Of a stretch of DNA of 5,895 nt, positions 1 through 5,788 are shown one piece after another. Position 1 is the first letter of the stretch. The number at the start of each line of letters is the position of its first letter. This DNA is from Cyclobacteriaceae bacterium. GTDB lineage: Bacteria > Bacteroidota > Bacteroidia > Cytophagales > Cyclobacteriaceae. The stretch spans positions 1-5,895 of the forward strand of contig JAUUZS010000291.1 in NCBI GenBank assembly GCA_030589835.1, written 5' to 3'. Position numbers and translations under genes: made by a program. The notes beneath the pieces were generated by a model. The model saw only the letters and a list, made by a program, of their open reading frames with translations. It searched no databases and was not told the origin of the DNA.

Positions 1-1205
1 ATTCCAAGGTCTTTGGCAGCGTACTTTCTTTTATTATTATTTTTTCTTAATGCTTTAATAATCAATTCTTTTTCTTTCGCTTCTATGGATAATGATTCGT
101 CACGCTCCGTTTCATGGGAAATATCCTCAATATTGTCAAAATCATACGCATTTTCGGCAGGGTCAATGACAAAAGGACTTGGGTTTATCTCGTTGGAAAC
201 AGTGGGTTCGGGTGTAGGCCGAAAAATTTGTGCACTGGCACTTTCCATTCCGTTTGTTTCCCTTACCTCTTCATTGATCATGCCATGTACAAGTTTTTTT
301 AATTCATTGACATCCTTTCGCATATCAAAGAGCACCTTGTACAGCAGTTCTCGCTCCGACAAGCCGCTTTTCTCATGTTCAGGTTGCTGCTGATAGAGGG
401 TCGGCAAATAATTGCTTTTTGACGGAAGGTACTTTAAGAGCTTTTCACTATTTATTTCCCTGTTTATTTCAAGGACTGATATTTGTTCCGCCAGATTTTT
501 TAGTTGTCTGATATTTCCTGGAAAACGATATTTGGTGAGCGATATCTTTGCGTCTTCGGTCAGGAATAACGGCTTAACTTTATATTTCTCAGAAAAATCT
601 GAAGAAAATTTCCGAAACAATAAGGCAATATCTGCTCCGCGATCACGCAATGCAGGTACATAGATTGGAACCGTATTTAGGCGATAGTATAAATCCTGTC
701 TGAATTTTCCATTTTCAACCCGTTCCAAAAGGTCAACATTAGTGGCTGCCACGACGCGCACATTGGTTTTGAGTACTTTTGAAGAGCCGACTTTTATAAA
801 CTCACCATATTCTAAAACCCTGAGCAATCTGGCTTGAGTCGCCACAGGCAGCTCTCCTATTTCGTCAAGGAAGATGGTGCCCTCGTTGGACACCTCAAAA
901 TATCCCTTTCTGGCTTCATACGCCCCGGTAAAAGAGCCTTTCTCATGGCCAAAAAGTTCTGAATCAATGGTACCTTCCGGAATAGCCCCGCAGTTAATCG
1001 CTATAAATTTTCCATGCTTTCGGGTACTTAAATGATGAATGATTTTGGAAAAAGATTCTTTGCCGCTACCACTTTCTCCTGTAATAAGTACCGTCATATC
1101 CGTTGGTGCCACCTGGCTGGCAACTTCAATGGCGTGGTTAAGCGGAGGAGCATTTCCGACTATCCCAAATCTTTGTTTTATATTTTGAATTTCAGGGTCG
1201 TTCAC
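1..1205 (-). CDS. Sigma-54-dependent Fis-family transcriptional activator, 3' end cut by window edge
   Basis: This is a bacterial enhancer-binding protein: a AAA+ ATPase that remodels sigma-54 RNA polymerase at promoters. About 401 codons are visible. Motifs in order are Walker A GESGSGKE (residues 43-50), the sigma-54 contact loop GSFTGA (90-95; the classical form is GAFTGA), Walker B TIFLDE (110-115), the arginine-finger segment FRQDLYYRLN (168-177) and the sensor II region FPGNIRQLKN (228-237). A long polar linker follows, then the start of a Fis-type helix-turn-helix (from about residue 372) that continues past the edge; probably 15-25 residues are missing. There is no N-terminal receiver, GAF or PAS domain, because Walker A begins only about 40 residues in. 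The GTG at 1205 is chosen as start because no ATG, GTG or TTG lies between it and the in-frame miaB stop, and because NIKQRFGIVGN is the usual N-terminus in Bacteroidota homologues (recalled). The gene lies 24 bases after miaB, so it is probably co-transcribed. Target promoters are unknown. In related genomes lptE often follows (from memory); that gene would lie outside the window. Confidence 0.95.
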   Translation of the reverse strand, partial: MNDPEIQNIKQRFGIVGNAPPLNHAIEVASQVAPTDMTVLITGESGSGKESFSKIIHHLSTRKHGKFIAINCGAIPEGTIDSELFGHEKGSFTGAYEARKGYFEVSNEGTIFLDEIGELPVATQARLLRVLEYGEFIKVGSSKVLKTNVRVVAATNVDLLERVENGKFRQDLYYRLNTVPIYVPALRDRGADIALLFRKFSSDFSEKYKVKPLFLTEDAKISLTKYRFPGNIRQLKNLAEQISVLEINREINSEKLLKYLPSKSNYLPTLYQQQPEHEKSGLSERELLYKVLFDMRKDVNELKKLVHGMINEEVRETNGMESASAQIFRPTPEPTVSNEINPSPFVIDPAENAYDFDNIEDISHETERDESLSIEAKEKELIIKALRKNNNKRKYAAKDLG

Positions 1206-1229
1206 TTTATCTTTTTTCTTTATTTTATA

Positions 1230-2666
1230 CTAAACTGACTCACCAATAAGTGTTGCCGAGGTACATTCATGAACCTGTACATTTGCATATTGTCCTTTTT
1301 TGAAACCGGACTTGGGAAAAACAACTACCTTATTTGCACTATTCCTGCCCTGCAAATGTGCTTCGGATCTTTTGGAAAATCCCTCTATTAATACGCGATG
1401 AACTTTGTGTAAATCCAATTTATTCCTGGCCAGCGATAATTCCTGTTGCTTATCAATTATTTCACTTAGCCTTCTCTTTTTTACTTCTTCCGGTATATCG
1501 TCTTTATATTTTTTTTCCGCTAAGGTTCCGGGGCGCTCAGAATACATAAACATATATGAAAAATCGTATTTCACGAAGTCCATCAGGCTAAGGGTATCCT
1601 TGTGTTCATCTTCCGTTTCAGAGCAAAAACCGGCAATCATATCAGACGAAATCCCGCATTCCTCTCCTAGTATCCCCCGAATCGAATCAATTTTGTCCAG
1701 ATATTCTTTCCTGGAATAAGTACGATTCATCAACTCCAGAATACGGGTATTTCCACTTTGCGCAGGAAAATGAATGTATTTGCAAATATTGTCATAGCGC
1801 TTCATGGTATAAAGCACCTCATCTGTAATGTCTTTTGGATGAGAAGTAGAAAATCGAACCCTCAGATCCTGATGAATTTCTGCCACCTGTGCTAATAGTC
1901 CGGCAAAACCTACCCTTTCTTTTCCATTCCCGTTGAGCTCATGGTTTGGAAACCAATTGTATGAGTCGACATTTTGTCCGAGCAGGGTAACTTCCCGGAA
2001 TCCTTTGTCGAATAGGTCTCTTGCTTCCTTTATGATAGATTGAGGATCACGGCTGCGTTCTCTTCCCCTGGTAAAGGGAACGACACAAAAAGAACACATA
2101 TTATTGCACCCTCGCATGATGGAAATAAATGCGCTTACTCCGTTAGAATTCAATCTCACCGGGCTGATATCTGCATAGGTCTCTTCTCTGGACAGAAAGG
2201 TATTTACGGCTTTTTGGCCTTCTTCCACTTTATTGACAAGGTTTGGTAAATCGCGATATGCATCAGGGCCAACGACCATGTCAACAATTTTTTCCTCTTC
2301 CAGCAATTTACTTTTCAGGCGCTCTGCCATACAGCCCAAAACGCCAACTGTTATATCAGGTCGTTTCTTTTTCAAGGCATTGAACACACTCAGGCGCTTA
2401 CGAACGGTTTGCTCGGCACGATCCCGAATGGAACAGGTATTTATCAGGATCAGGTCTGCTTCCGCAGAGTCAGAAGTCGTGTCGTAACCTTCTTTGGCCA
2501 AAATAGAGGTAACAATCTCGCTATCGGAAAAATTCATCTGACAGCCATAGCTTTCTATATAAAGCTTCTTTACGCTGCCCGTATTGTTTTCTGCACTTTT
2601 AAGTTGAGTTTCACAACTTTCTTCTTTTTCTGAGATTACACCAATATCCCTTATTCCCTTATTCAT
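1230..2666 (-). CDS. miaB: tRNA-2-methylthio-N6-dimethylallyladenosine synthase MiaB
   Basis: MiaB is a cytoplasmic radical-SAM methylthiotransferase. It converts i6A to ms2i6A at position 37 of tRNAs reading UNN codons, after MiaA has added the isopentenyl group. With the start at 2666 the protein has 478 residues, close to E. coli MiaB (474). The N-terminal UPF0004 domain has its three auxiliary-cluster cysteines at C42 (YGCQMNFSD), C78 (NTCSIRD) and C112 (LGCMAERLK). The radical-SAM motif CNNMCSFC gives C187, C191 and C194. A C-terminal TRAM domain (about 414-478) should bind tRNA. The reading frame is open up to an ATG at 2723, which would add 19 residues ([19 protein letters not shown]). 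That extension is hydrophobic, unlike the family, and overlaps a promoter box at 2708-2715, so the ATG at 2666 is preferred. No strong Shine-Dalgarno sequence is visible, as is usual in Bacteroidota. The gene is first in an apparent operon with the downstream sigma-54 activator. Confidence 0.97.
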   Translation of the reverse strand: MNKGIRDIGVISEKEESCETQLKSAENNTGSVKKLYIESYGCQMNFSDSEIVTSILAKEGYDTTSDSAEADLILINTCSIRDRAEQTVRKRLSVFNALKKKRPDITVGVLGCMAERLKSKLLEEEKIVDMVVGPDAYRDLPNLVNKVEEGQKAVNTFLSREETYADISPVRLNSNGVSAFISIMRGCNNMCSFCVVPFTRGRERSRDPQSIIKEARDLFDKGFREVTLLGQNVDSYNWFPNHELNGNGKERVGFAGLLAQVAEIHQDLRVRFSTSHPKDITDEVLYTMKRYDNICKYIHFPAQSGNTRILELMNRTYSRKEYLDKIDSIRGILGEECGISSDMIAGFCSETEDEHKDTLSLMDFVKYDFSYMFMYSERPGTLAEKKYKDDIPEEVKKRRLSEIIDKQQELSLARNKLDLHKVHRVLIEGFSKRSEAHLQGRNSANKVVVFPKSGFKKGQYANVQVHECTSATLIGESV

Positions 2667-2707
2667 TCGTTTCTTTATGATTTCATGCTGTTTCAGAAAA
2701 CAGGTTG

Positions 2708-2715
2708 CAAATATA
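2708..2715 (-). promoter_or_regulatory. Bacteroidota-type -7 promoter box for miaB
   Basis: On the minus strand this reads TATATTTG, an exact match to the Bacteroidota primary-sigma -7 consensus TAnnTTTG. Transcription would start near 2700, leaving a 5' leader of about 35 bases before the ATG at 2666. The -33 region is weak: only CTG appears, at a spacing of 21, instead of TTG. The box lies inside the longest possible miaB frame, so if it is used the upstream ATG at 2723 cannot be the start on this transcript. Confidence 0.6.
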
Positions 2716-2802
2716 ATAAACAAGAATGCAATATGACAGATTGGCAGGGTTAAATATTTAATGGTTCTACCATGAATTTAATGGAAGATTGAAAATTTTG
2801 TC

Positions 2803-2830
2803 AGAAGTCGGAAGACCGGAGACAGAAGTA
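2803..2830. repeat. Imperfect tandem heptamer repeat, four copies
   Basis: Four consecutive 7-mers are visible: AGAAGTC, GGAAGAC, CGGAGAC and AGAAGTA, sharing the pattern NGRAGWC with a few changes. They sit in otherwise AT-rich non-coding DNA. Degenerate purine-rich GGAAGAC/AGAAGTC strings between genes are something I recall from other Bacteroidota genomes. No function is known to me. Confidence 0.55.
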
Positions 2831-2900
2831 AAAAAAAGATGAAAAACCAATGAAGGAATAAGAAACATTAACATTTGCTGATTTTGGAGTTCTTTTCTTC

Positions 2901-2977
2901 CCTGCCTCGCCGGCAGGCTGGCGACTCCTGGCTTCAGACCTGCCTGGGCCAGTAGGCAGGCTTCTGGCTCTTGAAGC
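2901..2977. repeat. GC-rich palindromic intergenic repeat (REP-like)
   Basis: Two hairpins share the same CCTGCC/GGCAGG stem. The first is CCTGCC (2901-2906) with GGCAGG (2912-2917), loop TCGCC. The second is CCTGCCT (2939-2945) with AGGCAGG (2954-2960), an 8-base loop. An outer pair GCTTCA (2931-2936) and TGAAGC (2972-2977) encloses the second hairpin. The GC content stands out sharply from the AT-rich surroundings. It lies downstream of pabB and upstream of miaB, so a transcript from pabB would carry it in its 3' region. No U-tract follows the hairpins in the minus direction, so intrinsic termination is not supported. It is best read as a dispersed palindromic repeat of the kind I recall in Bacteroidota genomes. 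Confidence 0.7.
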
Positions 2978-3045
2978 AAAGTTTTCCATTATAATAACAT
3001 GAGAAACTATTAATCAAAATAAGTTTTAATGTTGAAAAAAAACGT

Positions 3046-4320
3046 TCAGGACAATACTTCCAACAAGGACTCCGCCTTCAGCAAGCACTCACTATATTCA
3101 AAGTCAGGATCTGAATCACTCGTTATGGCACTACCAACATGAAATGAGATTTTACCGGTTTCTGAATGATATATTATCGATCTTATGACCACATTAAAAT
3201 CAAAGCCTTGATCGGGAGAAAAATATCCTACCGCCCCGGAGTACAGCCCCCGCGCTGAATGCTCCAATGACTCGATCTCTTCCATAACACGGATTTTTGG
3301 GGCCCCTGTCATGCTTCCCATCGGAAAGGCATGTTTAATAATATCAGTTGTTGAACATCTTGAATTGTGGGTAGCAGAAACAGTAGAAATCATTTGATGC
3401 ACTTTTTTAAAGGTATAAATTCCGAATAGTTCATCAACAGACACGCTGCCTGTTTGTGCGCTTTTCGCCAAATCATTGCGCACAAGGTCTACGATCATCA
3501 GGTTTTCTGCTTGTTCCTTACTACTATTTTTCAAGGCCATTTTCAGCGCTTCGTCTTCTTTTTTATCAAAGCTTCTTCGCATTGTGCCTTTTATTGGCTG
3601 TGAAATAATCTTGTCGCCGTCTTTTTTTATAAACCGCTCTGGCGAAGAACAAATAAGATACACTTCTCCAATTCGCATAAAAGAGGAAAATGGCATAGGA
3701 GAGAGGACATTTAATCGCGTGTAACAATTTACGGGATCAAAAGATGTGGTGTCAGCAGTAAACTCAATGCAATAATTCAGCTCATAATATTCCCCTTCAA
3801 CAATATCCGATTTAATTTTTTGCACCTTCTCCATATATTGTATTTTGGAAGTAGAAGACGTCAAAGAGCCGATACCTTGCATTTGCGGTTTTACGTTGGT
3901 TTCCTTTGCTAGTATCTCCTGGTAACAAGTTTCCGGATCATCGAAAGATTCAATGATAATTTCAGTCGATTTTATATGTATAATGATTTCAGGGACATAA
4001 AAACCAAGGTGATTGACTGGAATAGAAATTGAATTATTACTCTCTAATGTTTCGATTTCATTTTTCAGGTCATAGCTAAAATATCCGTATAGCCAATCGC
4101 CAGATTGCTGAATCAGGTGGTTTAGCTTATAGAATGAGTTTTCGCTACTTTCTATAAAAGATCTTCTGCCAACAAAAAGCACATCAGAAAAAGAACCGTG
4201 AAGTGCAGGATATTCATTTCCATTTAAAAAAGAAAAATAATCCTGTCCTGCCACCCAAGCCAATAATTGGGGGATTTGCTCTTTTGAAAATGGATACTTT
4301 TGCTTACTTCTGTTTGCCAT
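3046..4320 (-). CDS. pabB: Aminodeoxychorismate synthase component I (PabB)
   Basis: PabB converts chorismate plus ammonia into 4-amino-4-deoxychorismate, the precursor of p-aminobenzoate and folate. The ammonia comes from a PabA glutaminase subunit that is not in this window. The product has 424 residues, slightly shorter than E. coli PabB (453). The chorismate-binding domain fills the C-terminal half: SSPERF (225-230), PIKGT (242-246), MIVDLVRNDL (275-284), KKVHQM with H308, GSMTGAPK (335-342), GLYSGAVGY (358-366) and the final SDSDPDFEYSECLLKAESLL (401-420). The lysine in PIKGT (K244) is the marker of aminodeoxychorismate synthases; anthranilate synthases (TrpE) have PIAGT, so TrpE is unlikely. 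The first 160 residues are a divergent N-terminal domain. The ATG at 4320 fits the family and sits just after a -7 promoter box, so the leader is very short. The gene is divergent from the carbonic anhydrase gene. Confidence 0.94.
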   Translation of the reverse strand: MANRSKQKYPFSKEQIPQLLAWVAGQDYFSFLNGNEYPALHGSFSDVLFVGRRSFIESSENSFYKLNHLIQQSGDWLYGYFSYDLKNEIETLESNNSISIPVNHLGFYVPEIIIHIKSTEIIIESFDDPETCYQEILAKETNVKPQMQGIGSLTSSTSKIQYMEKVQKIKSDIVEGEYYELNYCIEFTADTTSFDPVNCYTRLNVLSPMPFSSFMRIGEVYLICSSPERFIKKDGDKIISQPIKGTMRRSFDKKEDEALKMALKNSSKEQAENLMIVDLVRNDLAKSAQTGSVSVDELFGIYTFKKVHQMISTVSATHNSRCSTTDIIKHAFPMGSMTGAPKIRVMEEIESLEHSARGLYSGAVGYFSPDQGFDFNVVIRSIIYHSETGKISFHVGSAITSDSDPDFEYSECLLKAESLLEVLS

Positions 4321-4336
4321 ATTGTACGTTGATGTG

Positions 4337-4344
4337 CAAAGGTA
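4337..4344 (-). promoter_or_regulatory. Bacteroidota-type -7 promoter box for pabB
   Basis: The minus strand reads TACCTTTG, followed by C, an exact match to TAnnTTTG. Transcription would begin roughly 6-8 bases downstream, near 4330, leaving a leader of only about 10 bases before the pabB ATG at 4320. No convincing -33 TTG is present at the usual 19-21 base spacing. No Shine-Dalgarno sequence could fit in such a leader. Confidence 0.65.
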
Positions 4345-4448
4345 CTTAATTCACAAAATTATGCTTCGTTTATTTATTACAGGTGATGATATTGTTCTGA
4401 TGTAACAAGAAAGATGAATTATTACTTTAATTATGTCTTTGCTGATTA

Positions 4449-4456
4449 TACTTTTG
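4449..4456 (+). promoter_or_regulatory. Bacteroidota-type -7 promoter box for the carbonic anhydrase gene
   Basis: The plus strand reads TACTTTTG, an exact match to TAnnTTTG, 22 bases before the ATG at 4479. A transcript from about 4462 would have a leader of under 20 bases. The -33 region is weak (TTT at 4426-4428, 20 bases upstream). It forms the plus-strand half of the divergent promoter region with the pabB box about 100 bases away. Confidence 0.55.
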
Positions 4457-4478
4457 TTGCCTAAAAAAAGAATGTCTT

Positions 4479-5006
4479 ATGGCTTTGATATTACCCGTTC
4501 GAGGAATCGAACCGAAATTCGGAGAGAATTGCTTTATTGCAGATAATGCCACGGTTGTTGGCGAAGTTACCATGGGAAAAAACTGTAGCGTTTGGTTCAA
4601 TGCCGTGGTGCGAGGTGATGTACATTCCATTGAAATAGGCGATAATACCAACATTCAGGATGGAGCAGTGATCCATTGTACCTATAAAAAAGCCAAAGTT
4701 GTCATAGGTAGTAATGTGTCGATTGCACACAACGCGGTTGTTCATGGATGTACCATCGAAGATAATGTACTGATTGGTATGAACGCTGTGGTAATGGATG
4801 ATGCGGTAATTCAGAGCGGATCTATTGTTGCTGCGGGGGCAGTGTTATTGGCAAATACGATCGTTGAATCAGGGTATATTTATGCGGGGGCTCCGGCAAA
4901 AAAAATAAAAAAAGTGGGTGAAGAGCTACAAGGCGTCTTCTTAAAAACAGCCAACAATTACATCAAATATGCCAGGTGGTACACGGAGGGGAATATGGAA
5001 TATTAG
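4479..5006 (+). CDS. Gamma-class carbonic anhydrase family protein (YrdA/PaaY-like hexapeptide protein)
   Basis: The product is a 175-residue left-handed beta-helix protein of the gamma carbonic anhydrase family, expected to form a cytoplasmic trimer. Hexapeptide repeats run from about residue 12 to 140. The three zinc-ligand histidines are H66, H84 and H89. The last two are 5 apart, as in the archaeal enzyme Cam (H117, H122). R45, D47, N58, Q60 and D61 match Cam R59, D61, N73, Q75 and D76 in order and nearly in spacing. The acidic loop with the proton-shuttle glutamate of Cam is absent, as in the short CamH/YrdA group, so CO2 hydration is plausible but not assured; many members have little or no measured activity. 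A C-terminal helix (about 146-170) follows. The start MALILPV agrees with homologues I recall, and the -7 box 22 bases upstream supports it. The gene appears monocistronic: only non-coding repeat DNA follows, then a gene on the other strand. Confidence 0.95.
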   Translation: MALILPVRGIEPKFGENCFIADNATVVGEVTMGKNCSVWFNAVVRGDVHSIEIGDNTNIQDGAVIHCTYKKAKVVIGSNVSIAHNAVVHGCTIEDNVLIGMNAVVMDDAVIQSGSIVAAGAVLLANTIVESGYIYAGAPAKKIKKVGEELQGVFLKTANNYIKYARWYTEGNMEY

Positions 5007-5010
5007 AAAT

Positions 5011-5098
5011 CCACATAGCAACAACAAACCTGCCGGCTACAACCCTTGAATTTGCTACCATACGGCAATTATTTATGGGCGCGTGTTACAGGGCGTTT
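5011..5098 (+). repeat. Palindromic repeat at the 3' side of the Fic remnant, with terminal GTTACAGGGCGTTT
   Basis: This non-coding stretch lies between the carbonic anhydrase stop and the end of the Fic remnant. It begins with CCACA (5011-5015) and ends with GTTACAGGGCGTTT (5085-5098). An inner stem CCATA (5058-5062) with TATGG (5074-5078) encloses an 11-base loop. The flanks GCC (5032-5034) and GGC (5092-5094) can pair weakly around it, so the whole folds as a nested, bulged hairpin. The end motif recurs inverted at 5735-5748. The nested form is reminiscent of integron attC sites, but the GTTRRRY core is not met, so I do not call it attC. It overlaps the last bases of the Fic frame. Confidence 0.55.
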
Positions 5099-5648
5099 AT
5101 CCTATTGTATAATTTGTCCCTCTTCCTATCCCATGCTTTTCTATCAAATTTTATCCAACAAACCACTTAAAATTCGTTTTACAGTTGGACTTGGTATTCC
5201 TATTTTTTTAGAAATTTCACCTGAACTACTTCCCGAATGATTTCCTATAAATGTCATTATAGAATTCTCTTTCGGGGTCAATTTAGAATCTACTCCTTTA
5301 AACTCTAACTTAATCATCAATTGCTCTTGAATATTTTTCAATGCAATAAAAAAGAAATTAATCCAATGTTTCAAAATACCCAACTACTTCCTGAGAATCT
5401 CTATCTTCAATTTTTGTTTTGTCTATTTCTTTGGGTAATACTTCTACTTCCTCGTCTGACATAGTAGAACCTTCAATTCTAGTAGATGCACCAACACTTC
5501 GTACTGTAGCAATTGACTTTAATTGCTTTAAACTCTGACCTTCTCGCTTTTCAATCGTACTCCAAGAAGCATCAAATCTATCTAATTGACTTATTGCCGA
5601 AATCAAGTCCCGATCAATATCTACTTTAAAGGTATATACACTTTCCAT
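5097..5648 (-). pseudogene. Fic-family protein, internally deleted and frameshifted remnant
   Basis: Fic proteins transfer AMP or another phosphate-linked group from a nucleotide to target proteins. The 5' part (5648-5358) encodes 96 residues of the Fic N-terminal region: LKQLKSIATVRSVGAS and then STRIEG (55-60), which matches the class II inhibitory motif [S/T]xxxE[G/N]. It ends at GYFETLD and a stop. The continuation is in another frame: HWINFFFIALKNIQEQL and a winged helix (GEISKKIGIPSPTVKRIL). The catalytic core with HPFxxGNGR, roughly 190 residues in intact relatives as I recall them, is missing. The join is near 5361-5365 and was probably a deletion at TGGAT. A second break follows LLDK at 5146-5152, where one A appears lost from an A-run. 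In the restored frame the tail reads NLIEKHGIGRGTNYTIG and stops at 5097-5099, the expected Fic C-terminus. No catalytic activity is possible. A 96-residue fragment could still be translated, but two independent lesions argue for decay. Confidence 0.88.
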
Positions 5649-5734
5649 TTAGCGATGATACGTATTTATACGAAAACCATTTGATTTATGTGATACGATA
5701 TGATGCGTGATTATCCGATTATGGTGCGAAAATC
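5649..5734. other. AT-rich leader upstream of the Fic remnant with short inverted repeats
   Basis: This is the non-coding stretch between the Fic ATG and the inverted repeat at 5735. It holds half of a perfect 10-bp inverted repeat: CATTTGATTT (5678-5687) pairs with AAATCAAATG (5730-5739), the second arm running into the 5735 repeat. CGAAAA also occurs twice directly (5671-5676 and 5727-5732), and several TACG/CGTA quasi-palindromes are present (for example ATACGTAT, 5658-5665). I find no TAnnTTTG box on the minus strand for the Fic gene. Confidence 0.45.
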
Positions 5735-5781
5735 AAATGCCCTGTAACGCCGACATTTATTGTGTGTGGCAGTAGTTGTGG
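5735..5781 (-). repeat. Inverted copy of the Fic-flanking repeat
   Basis: AAATGCCCTGTAAC (5735-5748) is the reverse complement of GTTACAGGGCGTTT at 5085-5098 with one mismatch in 14. Read on the minus strand, this copy also begins with CCACA (5781-5777) and ends in the GTTACAGGGC motif, like the other copy, but is shorter (47 versus 88 bases) and the interior differs. The two copies therefore face each other and enclose the Fic remnant in a unit of 664 bases (5085-5748). Confidence 0.6.
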
Positions 5782-5788
5782 TCTAATT

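Larger units (their letters stand above)
2724..3045. other. Intergenic region between pabB and miaB, no credible gene
   Basis: These 322 bases separate the end of pabB from the longest possible start of miaB. Two overlapping minus-strand frames of 62-70 codons cover 2767-2989, but they translate repeat DNA, resemble no family I know and have no promoter, so I do not call them. The content is a heptamer array (2803-2830), GC-rich palindromes (2901-2977), a 9-bp direct repeat ATTTAATGG (2756-2764 and 2776-2784), and a minus-strand run of eight T residues just after the pabB stop. That T-run has no clear stem before it, so it is not called a terminator. Confidence 0.7.

Noticed and set aside
13..663. 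Plus-strand frames of 83-126 codons near the left edge
   Set aside because: They are antisense to the sigma-54 activator, whose conserved motifs are unambiguous.
2767..2989. Two overlapping minus-strand frames of 62-70 codons
   Set aside because: They translate the palindromic and heptamer repeats, have low-complexity content, no promoter and no family resemblance. I take them as spurious.
3030..3045. Run of eight T residues on the minus strand just after the pabB stop as an intrinsic terminator
   Set aside because: No stable GC stem precedes the T-run, so the terminator criteria are not met.
3046..4320. Anthranilate synthase or isochorismate synthase instead of PabB
   Set aside because: The PIKGT motif (residues 242-246) is the aminodeoxychorismate synthase form; TrpE has PIAGT. 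No trp or menaquinone genes are adjacent.
4377..4405. Dyad TTACA (4377-4381) and TGTAA (4401-4405) as an operator between the divergent genes
   Set aside because: Only 5 bp match, with a 19-base gap, in AT-rich DNA; this is expected by chance.
4491..4745. Minus-strand frames antisense to the carbonic anhydrase gene
   Set aside because: They are shadows of a clearly conserved plus-strand gene.
5358..5383. Programmed frameshift joining the two Fic fragments
   Set aside because: Joining the frames would still leave out the catalytic core, and a second frameshift follows, so a decayed gene is the simpler reading.
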